Source of the DNA: Gemmatimonadota bacterium
GTDB taxonomy: Bacteria; Gemmatimonadota; Gemmatimonadetes; Longimicrobiales; Gaopeijiaceae
NCBI GenBank assembly: GCA_022571515.1
Contig: JACZXQ010000010.1
Span: forward strand, 1-64,000
Reading direction: 5' to 3'
Length of the DNA: 64,000 nucleotides
In this document: piece after piece, positions 52,869 through 62,529 of the stretch
How the letters are laid out: each line of letters opens with the position of its first letter
Numbering within the stretch: the stretch's first letter is position 1
The notes under the pieces: model-generated
What the model saw: only the letters and a program-made list of their open reading frames with translations
Database searches by the model: none
What the model was told of the DNA's origin: nothing
Made by a program: the position numbers and the translations under genes

Positions 52869-52974
52869 CGAACAAGCCCTATCTGGTCCCTGAGACCGAG
52901 ACGGTCCGAGGTGCCCGCGGCGCTATTTGAGGACCCAGCTGCGAGGCTTGCATGCCTCCCGGTCCCCAGGTGCG
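52869..52974. other. Short noncoding stretch after the repeat
   Basis: Plus-strand reading gives a protein-like tail (FPNKPYLVPETETVRG) running to a stop at about 52930, but with no upstream start or partner. Probably the broken end of an older gene. Nothing else seen. Confidence 0.25.
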
Positions 52975-53172
52975 TCAGGATTCCCCATCCCCCGGAGGAA
53001 GCCTTGGCTCGTCACCGCTATCGTCCTCGAGCGCATCCTCCCGCAACTCACCCTTGAAGTTCCGGATGGCTCCCCCGAGGCCACGCGCTATGAGCGGAAT
53101 CTTTTTGGCGCCGAAAAAGAATACCAGGATCAGGAGGATCAAGGCGAGTTCGCCAACCCCTAGCCCGAACAT
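52975..53172 (-). CDS. tatA: Twin-arginine translocase subunit TatA/E
   Basis: 65 aa. Reads MFGLGVGELALILLILVFFF as the membrane helix, then GAKKIPLIARGLGGAIRNFKG as the amphipathic helix (shown to residue 20: GAKKIPLIARGLGGAIRNFK), then an acidic tail. The FG hinge, KKIP and GLG are canonical TatA. Start overlaps the acyl-CoA dehydrogenase stop (TGATG). It should serve the several Tat substrates in this window (ActB, the multicopper oxidase, the D-aminoacylase). No tatC is nearby. Confidence 0.9.
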   Translation of the reverse strand: MFGLGVGELALILLILVFFFGAKKIPLIARGLGGAIRNFKGELREDALEDDSGDEPRLPPGDGES

Positions 53173-54341
53173 CAGCGAAGCAGTGCGTTGGCGATGGTCT
53201 GGAGCTGCATGTTCGTGGTCCCTTCGTAGATTGTGCCTATCTTGGAGTCTCGGTACAGCTTCGCGACGGGATATTCGCGCGTGAACCCGTAGCCCCCGTG
53301 CAGATCGACGCACAGGGATGAGACTTGCTGAGCCATGCGGGAGGCGAAAAGCTTCGCCATGGCGGCTGGTGTGAGAAAGTCCTCACCGGAGTCCTTGAGG
53401 CGGGCCGCGTTGTACACGAGCAGTCGCGCGGCTTCGATGTCGGTGGCCATCTCGGCGAGCTGGAACTGTACGCCTTGGAAGTCGCCTACGGGGCGGCCGA
53501 ACTGCTCCCGTTCCTGAACGTAGCGCAGCGTGTGATCGAGAGCGCCCTGACCCAGCCCCACCATCTGGGCGCCGATCGCGATACGACCCTCATTGAGCGT
53601 TTCGATCGCGACCTTGTAGCCGTTGCCCACCTCACCGAGGACGTTGGCCGCCGGGACGCGAACGTCCTCCAGGACCAATTCGGTGGTCGATGAGGCCCGA
53701 ATCCCGAGCTTGTCCTCCTTCTTGCCGACCGTGAAGCCCTCGGACTCCCGCTCGACCAGAAACGCCGTGATGCCCTTGTAGCCGGCCTCGGGGTCGACCG
53801 TTGCGAACACGATGAAGATCCCCGCTTCGTACCCGCTCGTAACCCAGAGCTTTTGTCCAGTGAGGACCCAATCGTCGCCGTCCCGGTTGGCGCGGCACGA
53901 CAGGGCGAAAGCGTCGGATCCACTTCCGGCCTCGGAGAGCGCGTAGGCTCCGACCATGTCCGACGCGAGCGCCGGGAAATAGCGCTGCTTCTGTTCGTCG
54001 GTGCCCCAGCGCGTCATGGCGTTGTTGACGAGCGTGTTTTGGACATCGACGAGCACAGCCACCGAAGGGTCGACCTTGGAAAGCTCCTCCACGACCAGGA
54101 TGGCGGTGAAGAAGCTTGCTCCCGTTCCGCCGTACTCCTCCGGGATCTCGATCCCCATCAAGCCGAGCTCGAAGAGCTGGCTGATGAGTTCGGGGCGCAT
54201 CGTCTGCTCCTCGTCCATCGCGTTTACGAGCGGCGCGATCTCGGAGGTGGCAAAGTCGCGGACAGCCTCCTGAAACATCTTCTCGTCATCGGTGAGAGAG
54301 CTCAGTGCGAGTGGCTTCTGATCGGTGACTACGGGCGACAT
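53172..54341 (-). CDS. Acyl-CoA dehydrogenase
   Basis: 389 aa from the ATG at 54341 with AGAGGA eight bases upstream; the frame is open to 54566 but the extra 75 residues are unlike the family. Standard three-part fold: ELGLMGIEIPEEYGGTGAS, YALSEAGSGSDAFALSCRA, then KLYRDSKIGTIYEGTTNMQ with the catalytic Glu in YEGT. It oxidises an acyl-CoA to its enoyl-CoA with FAD. Chain-length preference cannot be read. Overlaps tatA by its stop codon. Confidence 0.94.
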   Translation of the reverse strand: MSPVVTDQKPLALSSLTDDEKMFQEAVRDFATSEIAPLVNAMDEEQTMRPELISQLFELGLMGIEIPEEYGGTGASFFTAILVVEELSKVDPSVAVLVDVQNTLVNNAMTRWGTDEQKQRYFPALASDMVGAYALSEAGSGSDAFALSCRANRDGDDWVLTGQKLWVTSGYEAGIFIVFATVDPEAGYKGITAFLVERESEGFTVGKKEDKLGIRASSTTELVLEDVRVPAANVLGEVGNGYKVAIETLNEGRIAIGAQMVGLGQGALDHTLRYVQEREQFGRPVGDFQGVQFQLAEMATDIEAARLLVYNAARLKDSGEDFLTPAAMAKLFASRMAQQVSSLCVDLHGGYGFTREYPVAKLYRDSKIGTIYEGTTNMQLQTIANALLR

Positions 54342-54443
54342 ATATTTGTATCCTCTGCAGGATTCCGTTCGGTGTGCACAATGCTTAGGAAAACTTACGG
54401 GAAGGGCCACCGACTGAAAAGCTGGAGAGGCCTCGCGCCAGGG

Positions 54444-54473
54444 TTGACGCTCCTCGAAGGGGCCTTCTATTGT
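54444..54473 (+). promoter_or_regulatory. Predicted promoter of gcvH-gcvP
   Basis: TTGACG at 54444-54449 and TATTGT at 54468-54473 after 18 bp, four of six matching the -10 consensus. The predicted leader is only about 25-30 bases, too short for a glycine riboswitch. Confidence 0.5.
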
Positions 54474-54507
54474 CACCGCCCTGAACCACGAACCCTCTGG
54501 AGGAATG

Positions 54508-54897
54508 ATGGCGGATTTCCTGGAAGGACTACTGTACTCGGAAGAGCACGAGTATCTCAAGGTCACGGACGATCCGGCCGTTTATATGGTCGGGATTACC
54601 GATTACGCCCAGGGTGAGTTGGGAGATATCGTCTATCTCGAGTTGCCCAGCGCCGGCGATTCATTCGGGAAGAATGATGTTTTCGGGACCATCGAGGCGG
54701 TGAAGGCGGTCAGCGACCTCTTCAGCCCCTTCACCGGCGAAGTGGTGGAGGTGAACGCCGCGCTCCAGGACGATCCCTCTGTCGTGAACTCCGACCCGTA
54801 CGGGGCGGGGTGGATGGTCAAGCTCCGGGTGTCGGATGAGAGCGAGCTGGAGGGCCTGATGGATGCTGCCGCCTACCAAGAGCACGTTGGGGAGTGA
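54508..54897 (+). CDS. gcvH: Glycine cleavage system H protein
   Basis: 129 aa. Of two adjacent ATGs (54505, 54508) the second sits at better spacing from GGAGGA. Lipoyl domain with the attachment Lys in [18 protein letters not shown], and the start LLYSEEHEY typical of GcvH. The lipoylated arm shuttles the aminomethyl group between GcvP, GcvT and Lpd. gcvP follows 13 bp later; gcvT is not in this window. Confidence 0.96.
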   Translation: MADFLEGLLYSEEHEYLKVTDDPAVYMVGITDYAQGELGDIVYLELPSAGDSFGKNDVFGTIEAVKAVSDLFSPFTGEVVEVNAALQDDPSVVNSDPYGAGWMVKLRVSDESELEGLMDAAAYQEHVGE

Positions 54898-54910
54898 GGC
54901 GGACGACTCG

Positions 54911-57832
54911 ATGTCTCTCTCGATAGAGCCCGACACGGGTTTCCAGGGGCGGCACATTGGCCCGCGCGACAGCGACATCACCGACATGTTGGAAACGGTG
55001 GGTGCCTCTTCTCTCGACGAGTTGATCGATCAGACGGTTCCCGAGTCCATACGTCTCGGCCGACCTCTCGACATTCCCGCCGCCGTGCCCGAGCACATCC
55101 TGCTCGAGCAGCTACGCACGCGTGTCGCGCTGAACCAACCGCTACGCTCATTCGTGGGCATGGGTTACCACGACACGATCACGCCGGGAGTGATTCAGCG
55201 CACCATCCTCGAGAACCCTGGATGGTACACACAATACACGCCCTATCAGGCGGAGATCTCACAGGGGCGCCTGGAGGCACTCCTGAACTTCCAGACCATG
55301 GTGATGGATCTGACCGGTCTGGACATCGCGAACGCCTCCCTGTTGGACGAGGGCACGGCGGCCGCCGAGGCCATGACCTTGCTCTTCGGCGAAACGCGAG
55401 AACCCGAGCGGAACGTCTTCATGGTTTCTGCCACATGCCATCCCCAAACCATCGCGGTGGTCCAGGGTCGGGCCGAGCCCCTGGGAATCGAGGTCGTCGT
55501 CGGCGATCATGACACCTTCGACCTGGACTCGTGGGAGTCGCGTCTGTTCGGCGTCCTCCTCCAGTATCCGGCCAGTGACGGAGCGGTCTACGATTATTCG
55601 TCTTTCTGCGCCTCCGTCCATGAGATCGGTGCGGGTGTGGTGGTGGCCGCGGATCTATTGGCGCTCACGTTGCTCACGCCTCCAGGGGAGTTCGGCGCCG
55701 ACGTGGCCGTGGGTAGCGCTCAACGGTTCGGGGTGCCGATGGGGTACGGTGGCCCGCACGCGGCCTACCTGGCCGTCAAGGATTCGCTCAAGCGACGGAT
55801 TCCCGGGCGAATCATCGGTGTCTCCATCGACGCGGACGGCGATCCTGCGCTTCGTATGTCGCTCCAGACCCGGGAGCAGCACATACGGCGCGAGAAGGCG
55901 ACTTCGAATATCTGCACGGCTCAGGTGCTCCTGGCTATCATGGCCAGCATGTATGCGGTCTATCACGGCCCGGAGGGGCTCGAGCGGATCGCGACGAGGG
56001 TTCATCACCTGACCACACTCTTGGCCCATGGGTTGACCAAACTCGGCCACACCGTGGTCCACGAGACGTTCTTCGACACACTGACCGTGGTGCCGAGCGC
56101 CGGCATCGACGCGGCCGAGGTTCTTCGCAGGTCGGTCGAGTCGGGCATGAACCTGCGCGACAACGGCGACGGCACGGTCGGGATCTCGCTGGACGAGGTG
56201 ACGAAACCCGAGGATGTGGACGACCTGTTCCAGGTCTTCAGCGAGGGCGGCCCCAAGGGGGGCGGGGTGAAGCTCAACGCCCGGAAGCTGGCTGAAGAGG
56301 TGGAGGTGCCGACCTACAGGCGAGAACACGCCCGTAGCACTCCTTTCATGGAGCATCCGGTCTTCAACAGCTATCACTCAGAAACGGAGATGCTCCGCTA
56401 CATCCACCGGTTGGAGGTGCGTGACCTCTCGCTCAACACGAGCATGATTCCGCTCGGCTCGTGCACCATGAAGTTGAACGCGACGACGCAGATGGTACCC
56501 GTGACCTGGCGCGAGTTCGGCGCGATGCATCCGTTCGCTCCTTTGGATCAGGCCGGAGGATACCATGAGATGTTCGCCGATCTCGAGCGTTGGCTGGCCG
56601 AGATCACCGGTTTCGCGGCCGTGTCCCTCCAGCCCAACTCGGGTGCCCAGGGCGAATACGCCGGCTTGCTCACGATCCGGGCGTACCACCGTGAAAGAGG
56701 AGACGGGCACCGGGACGTCTGTCTGATCCCGCAATCGGCGCACGGGACGAACCCGGCCAGCGCCGTGATGGCGGGCATGCGGGTCGTCGTGGTCAAATGT
56801 GACGACAGCGGGAACATCGACGTCGACGACCTCAGGGCCAAGGCCAGGGAGCACGCCGAGCATCTCGCGGCGAGCATGATCACCTATCCGTCGACACACG
56901 GTGTCTTCGAGGAGCGCATCAGGGAGATCTGCGACGTCGTGCACGAGAACGGCGGCCAGGTTTACCTGGACGGAGCCAACCTGAATGCGCAGGTAGGTCT
57001 CAGTCGTCCGGCCGACTATGGTGCGGACGTGTGCCACATCAACCTCCATAAGACCTTCGCGATACCGCACGGAGGAGGAGGTCCCGGCATGGGCCCGATT
57101 TGTGTGACCGAAGCTCTCGCTCCGTTCCTTCCGAGCCACCCGCTCGCACAGGTGGGCGGGGAGCGTGGCATCGCGCCTGTCTCGGCGGCTCCCTGGGGGA
57201 GTGCCGGTGTTCTCGTGATTTCCTGGGCGTACATCGCCCTTTTGGGATCCGAGGGCCTGAAGCGGGCCACAGAGCTGGCTATCCTCAATGCCAATTACAT
57301 GGCCAAGAGGCTATCGGAGCACTTCGAAATCCTGTATGCGGGTGATCGAGGGCGAGTGGCTCACGAGTTCATCCTCGACTTACGGCCACTCAAGAAGGCG
57401 ACCGGCATCTCGGACGAAGACGTGGCCAAGCGGCTCATGGACTATGGATTCCACGCACCGACCATGTCATTTCCGGTAGCGGGCACGATCATGGTCGAGC
57501 CGACGGAGAGCGAATCCAAGGAAGAGATGGACCGATTCTGTGATGCCCTGATCTCGATCAGGAACGAGATCCAGCAGATCGAGTTGGGTTTGAGCGACCG
57601 CGACGATAATGTGCTCAAGAACGCGCCGCACACAGCCCGAATGGCCGTGGCCGAGAACTGGGACCATGCGTACAGCAGGGAGCAGGCGGTGTATCCGACG
57701 CCTGGGTCTCGGACCCACAAGTTCTGGCCCGCCGTACGCAGGGTAGACAACGCGTACGGCGACCGGAACCTCGTGTGTGCGTGCCCTCCGATCGAAGCCT
57801 ACGAGCAGGCCGAGAGTGCTGTAACCGGATAA
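54911..57832 (+). CDS. gcvP: Glycine dehydrogenase (decarboxylating), single-chain P protein
   Basis: 973 aa from the ATG at 54911; the open frame begins at 54863 but would overlap gcvH. Full-length fused form, not split into GcvPA and GcvPB. The catalytic C-terminal half carries the PLP Lys in [20 protein letters not shown], and the N-terminal half keeps [14 protein letters not shown] and GMGYHDT. It decarboxylates glycine and loads the H protein. The UlaG-like gene starts 24 bp after it. Confidence 0.97.
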   Translation: MSLSIEPDTGFQGRHIGPRDSDITDMLETVGASSLDELIDQTVPESIRLGRPLDIPAAVPEHILLEQLRTRVALNQPLRSFVGMGYHDTITPGVIQRTILENPGWYTQYTPYQAEISQGRLEALLNFQTMVMDLTGLDIANASLLDEGTAAAEAMTLLFGETREPERNVFMVSATCHPQTIAVVQGRAEPLGIEVVVGDHDTFDLDSWESRLFGVLLQYPASDGAVYDYSSFCASVHEIGAGVVVAADLLALTLLTPPGEFGADVAVGSAQRFGVPMGYGGPHAAYLAVKDSLKRRIPGRIIGVSIDADGDPALRMSLQTREQHIRREKATSNICTAQVLLAIMASMYAVYHGPEGLERIATRVHHLTTLLAHGLTKLGHTVVHETFFDTLTVVPSAGIDAAEVLRRSVESGMNLRDNGDGTVGISLDEVTKPEDVDDLFQVFSEGGPKGGGVKLNARKLAEEVEVPTYRREHARSTPFMEHPVFNSYHSETEMLRYIHRLEVRDLSLNTSMIPLGSCTMKLNATTQMVPVTWREFGAMHPFAPLDQAGGYHEMFADLERWLAEITGFAAVSLQPNSGAQGEYAGLLTIRAYHRERGDGHRDVCLIPQSAHGTNPASAVMAGMRVVVVKCDDSGNIDVDDLRAKAREHAEHLAASMITYPSTHGVFEERIREICDVVHENGGQVYLDGANLNAQVGLSRPADYGADVCHINLHKTFAIPHGGGGPGMGPICVTEALAPFLPSHPLAQVGGERGIAPVSAAPWGSAGVLVISWAYIALLGSEGLKRATELAILNANYMAKRLSEHFEILYAGDRGRVAHEFILDLRPLKKATGISDEDVAKRLMDYGFHAPTMSFPVAGTIMVEPTESESKEEMDRFCDALISIRNEIQQIELGLSDRDDNVLKNAPHTARMAVAENWDHAYSREQAVYPTPGSRTHKFWPAVRRVDNAYGDRNLVCACPPIEAYEQAESAVTG

Positions 57833-57856
57833 TCCCTTCTAGAAGAGAGACTGGCC

Positions 57857-58546
57857 ATGGCGAGTCTGAAGTACCACGGACACTCGACGTTCACGCTCAC
57901 CACGGACGACGGCACCTCGATCGTCATCGATCCGTTCTTCGGCGAAAATCCCTTGAGCGAACTCACGGCCGACGACGTAACGGACGTGGACTTCATTCTC
58001 TGCACACACGGGCACTTCGATCACTTCGCTGACGCGATCCCGATTGCGAAGAGGACGGGCGCGACCCTCGTGGCGACGTTCGAGATCGTGAGCTATGCCC
58101 AGTCCCAGGGCGTTAAGAACACCCACCCCATGCACATCGGCGGATCGTGGCAGTTCCCATTCGGGCGGGTCAAGATGACGAACGCCGTCCACGGGGGGCA
58201 GGTGGCGGGAGAAGGTGCGGAGGGCTTCACCACGAACCCCGCCGGATTCCTCATCGACCTGGGTCCCGGGAAGCGGGTCTACCACGCGGGAGACACGGCC
58301 CTGACGATGGACATGCAGCTTCTGCGGGGTCAGGTGGACGTCGCGCTGCTGCCGATAGGCGACAACTTCACGATGGGCCCCGAAGACGCGGCGAGGGCGG
58401 TCGAGTTCATTCAACCCGAAGTGGTCGTTCCGATCCACTACAACACCTGGCCGTATGTCGAGCAGGATCCGGAGGCGTTCAAGGAGCTCGTGGGTGACCG
58501 GGCCAGGGTCGAAGTCCTGGCTTTCGGGAAAACGCTCGAGCTGTAG
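57857..58546 (+). CDS. UlaG-like metal-dependent hydrolase (MBL fold)
   Basis: 229 aa. Canonical metal motif THGHFDHF with all ligands, then YHAGDTAL and VPIHYNTWP. This matches the UlaG/UPF0173 hydrolase family with intact HxHxDH, unlike the copy at 10899. Physiological substrate unknown. Lies between gcvP and the lipoate-type ligase, in the same direction and tightly spaced. Confidence 0.9.
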   Translation: MASLKYHGHSTFTLTTDDGTSIVIDPFFGENPLSELTADDVTDVDFILCTHGHFDHFADAIPIAKRTGATLVATFEIVSYAQSQGVKNTHPMHIGGSWQFPFGRVKMTNAVHGGQVAGEGAEGFTTNPAGFLIDLGPGKRVYHAGDTALTMDMQLLRGQVDVALLPIGDNFTMGPEDAARAVEFIQPEVVVPIHYNTWPYVEQDPEAFKELVGDRARVEVLAFGKTLEL

Positions 58547-58551
58547 AGGAG

Positions 58552-59343
58552 ATGGTCGACGGAGGTGCGGTGGATCACGCCTTGAACTGGCGGGTTCTGA
58601 GCGATCCACCGATGGCGGGCTTCGAGAACATGGCCCGCGACCACGCCCTCGCGGAGGAGCTCGAGGCGGGACAAGCCGTCTTACGCCTCTACCGATGGGA
58701 CAGACCCACCGTGTCTCTAGGCCGAAACGAGCCTGGCAAGGGCTACGATACGGACCGTGCCCGTGAGGCCGGCATCCCATTTGTCAGGCGTCCCACGGGC
58801 GGCCGCGCTGTGCTGCACAGTGACGAACTCACCTATGCGGTCGTTGCGCCCCTACGGGCGCTGGGTGGATTGCGCCAGGTATACGAACGAGTGAACGAGG
58901 GCCTGATGATGGGTCTCCGGACCCTCGGGGCCGAGGTCGAACTCGCTTCGTCGAGCGGTGCCGCCAGCAAGCCCGATGCGGGCCCCTGCTTTCGCAAGCC
59001 TGCCGCCGGCGAGGTCACGGCGGGTGGACGCAAGCTCATAGGGAGCGCACAGGCGCGGATTGGTGCTGGGTTCCTTCAGCACGGATCGCTCATTCTGGGG
59101 GGCGACCAAGGCCCTCTGGAACGGCTGCGGCGGGATGGGCAGGTCGTCGAATCTCCCGCGACGCTGAGCGGGCTTCTGGGTCGGTCGCCTGGATGGGACG
59201 AGGTCACGAGCGCGATCCGAGCCGGCCTGGAGGAGGCACTGGGTGGGCGGTGGTCCGACGGAGCCATGCGCGGGCACGAGTCGGCGACCCAGGCTCGGCT
59301 GGAGGTGATGTACGCGTCGGACGACTGGACCTGGCGAGTCTGA
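58552..59343 (+). CDS. LipM-type octanoyltransferase/lipoate-protein ligase
   Basis: 263 aa of the biotin/lipoate A/B ligase fold. Landmarks: RRPTGGRAVLH, the Cys in GPCF (catalytic in LipM), and GGRKLIGSAQAR with its conserved Lys. The Cys favours an octanoyl-transferring LipM over LplA. It should octanoylate GcvH, encoded about 3.7 kb upstream in the same direction. Begins 5 bp after the UlaG-like stop. Confidence 0.85.
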   Translation: MVDGGAVDHALNWRVLSDPPMAGFENMARDHALAEELEAGQAVLRLYRWDRPTVSLGRNEPGKGYDTDRAREAGIPFVRRPTGGRAVLHSDELTYAVVAPLRALGGLRQVYERVNEGLMMGLRTLGAEVELASSSGAASKPDAGPCFRKPAAGEVTAGGRKLIGSAQARIGAGFLQHGSLILGGDQGPLERLRRDGQVVESPATLSGLLGRSPGWDEVTSAIRAGLEEALGGRWSDGAMRGHESATQARLEVMYASDDWTWRV

Positions 59344-59355
59344 GCTGATGCCGAC

Positions 59356-60342
59356 ATGACGAGGTACGCGATACGCAGGCTGTTGGGTGCCGTCCCGCTC
59401 ATCCTCGGCATCATCACCGTGGCATTCTTCGTTCTTCATCTGGCGCCTGGCGACCCCTCCTTGCTGTATCTGCACCGCAACATGTCTCCCGAGAGCCTGG
59501 AGCACGTGCGTCGGAGCATGGGGTTGGACGATCCTGTGCTGATTCGGTACGTGAAGTGGTTGGCGGGGGTCCTGCGGGGCGATTTTCAGTACTCCCTTAC
59601 CCTGGACCGGCCAGCTTTGGATGTCGTTCTCGAGCGCCTGCCGAATACGATCCTCCTGTCCGCGACCGCGATCGGGGGAGCGTTCGTGGTGGGGGTATTG
59701 GTCGGCGTCTTCCAGGCGGTAAGGCATCGCTCTCCGGTCGATTCGTTCTTGAGCGTGGTAACCCTGTTCTTCTATTCCATGCCCTCCTTTTGGCTGGCCA
59801 TTATAATGGTGCTGACGTTCAGCTTGTTTGCGCGGAACGTCTGGGATTGGCCCATCTGGTTCCCCGCGTCGGGCATTCACAGTCCGGACTACGAGTTCCT
59901 CACGGGGTTTGAAAAGCTCCTGGATACCGCCCGGCACCTCGTATTGCCGGCGACCACGCTCGCCCTCGTGCTGGCCGCCGGAGTCGCGCGGTACGTACGG
60001 TCCAGCATGCTGGAGGTGATCCAACAGGATTTCGTACGCACGGCACGTGCCAAGGGGCTGCCTGAGCGAACCGTGATCTTCAAGCACGTGTTGCGGAACG
60101 CCCTCCTACCGGTGATCACGTTGCTCGGGCTCTACCTGCCATTTCTCTTCAGCGGGGCAGTGCTCGTCGAGACGGTGTTCGCGTGGCCGGGGATGGGATT
60201 GCTGGTGGTGGAAGCGATCGGTCGGCGGGACTACCCGGTGGTCATGGCCGCCACCCTGATTTTCGCCGGCTTGGTCGTGTTGGGAAACCTGATGGCAGAC
60301 CTGCTCTACGGCCTGGTCGATCCCAGGATCCGGTATGACTGA
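59356..60342 (+). CDS. Dpp/Opp-type ABC transporter permease (DppB-like)
   Basis: 328 aa, six membrane helices, with the EAA-type loop ARAKGLPERTVIFKHVLRNALLP (abbreviated RAKGLPERTVIFKHVLRNAL). N-terminal TRYAIRRLLGAVPLILGI is standard for DppB/OppB. Overlaps the next permease by 8 bp. Imports peptides or similar solutes; substrate unknown. Confidence 0.95.
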   Translation: MTRYAIRRLLGAVPLILGIITVAFFVLHLAPGDPSLLYLHRNMSPESLEHVRRSMGLDDPVLIRYVKWLAGVLRGDFQYSLTLDRPALDVVLERLPNTILLSATAIGGAFVVGVLVGVFQAVRHRSPVDSFLSVVTLFFYSMPSFWLAIIMVLTFSLFARNVWDWPIWFPASGIHSPDYEFLTGFEKLLDTARHLVLPATTLALVLAAGVARYVRSSMLEVIQQDFVRTARAKGLPERTVIFKHVLRNALLPVITLLGLYLPFLFSGAVLVETVFAWPGMGLLVVEAIGRRDYPVVMAATLIFAGLVVLGNLMADLLYGLVDPRIRYD

Positions 60343-61492
60343 CGGAGGGGGCGGAGTGCCGGGTGCGGGTACCGGGTCGGTGATTCGTCACGCGGCCGCT
60401 CTCTCGGTGATACTCCCGGGGTTGGCCCAGATACTCGCGGGGCGGCGGGCCAGCGGTGGGTTCGCGCTTTGGGTATGGGTGGGCTGTCTGTCGATCTTGG
60501 TGCTTCGGTGGGACGTGGTGCTCGATGCACCCCTGGGTCCTCTGGATCACAGGGTGGCCTTCGTCACGCTCTTTGCCGGCCTGCTCGGAGCCTGGGCCTG
60601 GTCGTTCCGCGCCCTGAGAAGGACGCCGCGGAGTCCCCAGGCCGAGGTGACGGGACCGTGGTGGCCGGTAGCCGAGTCGTTCAGCCGGTCGCGCCTCGCG
60701 GTGCTGGGCCTGGTCATCGTCGGCACGGCATACCTGGTGGCGCTGCTGGTGCCGTTCATCGCCCCCTACGAGCCGGGCATCACGGCCGGGTTCGGATCCG
60801 AAGGCATGTTGAGACCCTCGCTTGCGCATCCGTTCGGCACGGACCGGCTCGCTCGTGATGTGTTTACGATGGTCCTGTACGGTGCCCGAATCTCGCTCTC
60901 CATCGGGCTCATCGCGGTGGCCATCAGCGTCACGATCGGCACGGTTCTGGGCGCCGTCTCGGGTTACCTGGGCGGGTGGTCCGACAGTGTGATCATGCGC
61001 GTCGTCGACGTTGTGATCGCGTTTCCGAGATTGGTCCTCCTCATTGCCGTGGTCGCGCTGTTCAACTCATCCCTCTTGTTGATTATCCTGGTCCTCGGGC
61101 TGACCCAGTGGCCAACGACCACGCGGCTCGTACGGGGCGAGGTGTTGAGTCTTCGCGAGCGGGACTTCGTGCAGGCGGCGCGAGCTCTCGGGTACTCCCG
61201 CGCGCGCATCATCTTCCGACACATCGTGCCCAATGTGCTGGCTCCCGTCATCGTGGCCGCCACGCTCGGCATCGGCGACATGATCGTGCTCGAGGCCGGC
61301 CTGTCCTATCTCGGGCTCGGCGTGCAGGGCGACGTGCCCTCCTGGGGAGCGATGGTGGCCGACGGACAGAGTAATATGCTGAACGCGTGGTGGATCTCGA
61401 CCTTCGCAGGACTCGCCATAGTCTTCACGGTGCTCAGCTTCAACCTGGTCGGGGATGGATTGCGCGACGCGCTAGATCCCCATATCGAATAG
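60335..61492 (+). CDS. Dpp/Opp-type permease (DppC-like) with an extra N-terminal membrane domain
   Basis: 385 aa, about 90 longer than usual DppC. Residues 1-110 hold two or three extra helices (VILPGLAQILAGRRASGG, ALWVWVGCLSILVLRW) before the usual DppC core that begins near SFSRSRLAVLG and carries the EAA loop AARALGYSRARIIFRHIVPN. The extra domain resembles small GYGxGxxQxxxG-type membrane modules, but the match is weak. Overlaps dppB by 8 bp. Confidence 0.92.
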   Translation: MTDGGGGVPGAGTGSVIRHAAALSVILPGLAQILAGRRASGGFALWVWVGCLSILVLRWDVVLDAPLGPLDHRVAFVTLFAGLLGAWAWSFRALRRTPRSPQAEVTGPWWPVAESFSRSRLAVLGLVIVGTAYLVALLVPFIAPYEPGITAGFGSEGMLRPSLAHPFGTDRLARDVFTMVLYGARISLSIGLIAVAISVTIGTVLGAVSGYLGGWSDSVIMRVVDVVIAFPRLVLLIAVVALFNSSLLLIILVLGLTQWPTTTRLVRGEVLSLRERDFVQAARALGYSRARIIFRHIVPNVLAPVIVAATLGIGDMIVLEAGLSYLGLGVQGDVPSWGAMVADGQSNMLNAWWISTFAGLAIVFTVLSFNLVGDGLRDALDPHIE

Positions 61493-61494
61493 GC

Positions 61495-62529
61495 ATGGAC
61501 TCTGTGACACGCACCGAGGCGGACGAGACTCTCTTGGAGGTCCGCGACCTGAGGACCTACTTCCATACCCGTGCCGGAACGGCACGGGCCGTAGACGGAG
61601 TCAGTCTTCGAGTGGAGCGCGGCGAGTCGTTGGGTCTCGTCGGTGAATCGGGCTGCGGCAAGACAATGACGGCGCTCTCGGTGATGGCGCTCGTGCCCAG
61701 TCCGCCCGGTGAGGTCCTCCCCGGGAGCTCGATCCGGTTCAAAGGGGAGGAGCTCGTAGGTGCCGCGGAGGCCAGATTGCGGCGCATGAGGGGCAATGAA
61801 GTGTCCATGATCTTTCAGGAGCCCATGACCTCGCTCAACCCCGTGCACAGTGTGGGCAGCCAGGTCGTGGAAGCGCTTCGGCTCCACAGGGGGTTGAGGG
61901 GGCGCGAGGCGGCCGCGGCCGCGGTGGAGCTCTTTGCCGAGGTCCGGCTCCCGGACCCCGAGGTCCGGTTCGGTGAGTATCCGCACCAACTGTCGGGGGG
62001 CATGCGCCAGCGTGTCATGATAGCCATGGCCCTTTCCTGTAAGCCGCAACTCCTCATTGCCGACGAGCCCACCACCGCGCTGGACGTCACGACTCAGGCG
62101 CAGATCCTGGATCTCCTCTCCGACCTCCGGCAGCGACGGAGCATGGCGGTGTTGTTGATCAGCCATGACCTGGGGGTGGTCTCGGCGTTCTGTGACAGGG
62201 TCTCCGTGATGTATGCCGGCCAGATCGTCGAGGAGGGCTCCGCGGAGGAGGTATTCCATCATCCCAGGCACCCCTACACCCAGGGGCTGCTCGCTTCGCT
62301 CCCGGGAAGGCATTCCAGGGGTACGCGGCTGCCAGTGATTCCCGGCGTCGCTCCGAGCCCGACCCTGTGGCCTCATGGCTGCCGGTTTCACGAGCGCTGC
62401 CCTCTCGTGATGGATCGGTGCGCGAAGGACGCCCCCGATCTCCTACCCGTTGCGGGATCCGACAGGACCGCCCGATGCTGGCTGGAATCTCCCGAATCCG
62501 CGGCCGCACGAGAGGACACGCGAGCATGA
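61495..62529 (+). CDS. Dpp/Opp-type ABC transporter ATP-binding protein (DppD-like)
   Basis: 344 aa from the ATG at 61495; the frame is open from 61387 but would overlap dppC. Walker A GESGCGKT, signature LSGGMRQRV, Walker B LLIADEPTTALD. C-terminal oligopeptide-transporter extension with a Cys cluster (CRFHERCP) for an Fe-S-like site. Starts 2 bp after dppC. Confidence 0.95.
   Translation: MDSVTRTEADETLLEVRDLRTYFHTRAGTARAVDGVSLRVERGESLGLVGESGCGKTMTALSVMALVPSPPGEVLPGSSIRFKGEELVGAAEARLRRMRGNEVSMIFQEPMTSLNPVHSVGSQVVEALRLHRGLRGREAAAAAVELFAEVRLPDPEVRFGEYPHQLSGGMRQRVMIAMALSCKPQLLIADEPTTALDVTTQAQILDLLSDLRQRRSMAVLLISHDLGVVSAFCDRVSVMYAGQIVEEGSAEEVFHHPRHPYTQGLLASLPGRHSRGTRLPVIPGVAPSPTLWPHGCRFHERCPLVMDRCAKDAPDLLPVAGSDRTARCWLESPESAAAREDTRA

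Noticed and set aside
54342-54504. Glycine riboswitch upstream of gcvH
   Set aside because: A GGAGAG and CGAAGGGGC occur but not in the aptamer order, and the predicted promoter lies downstream of most of it.
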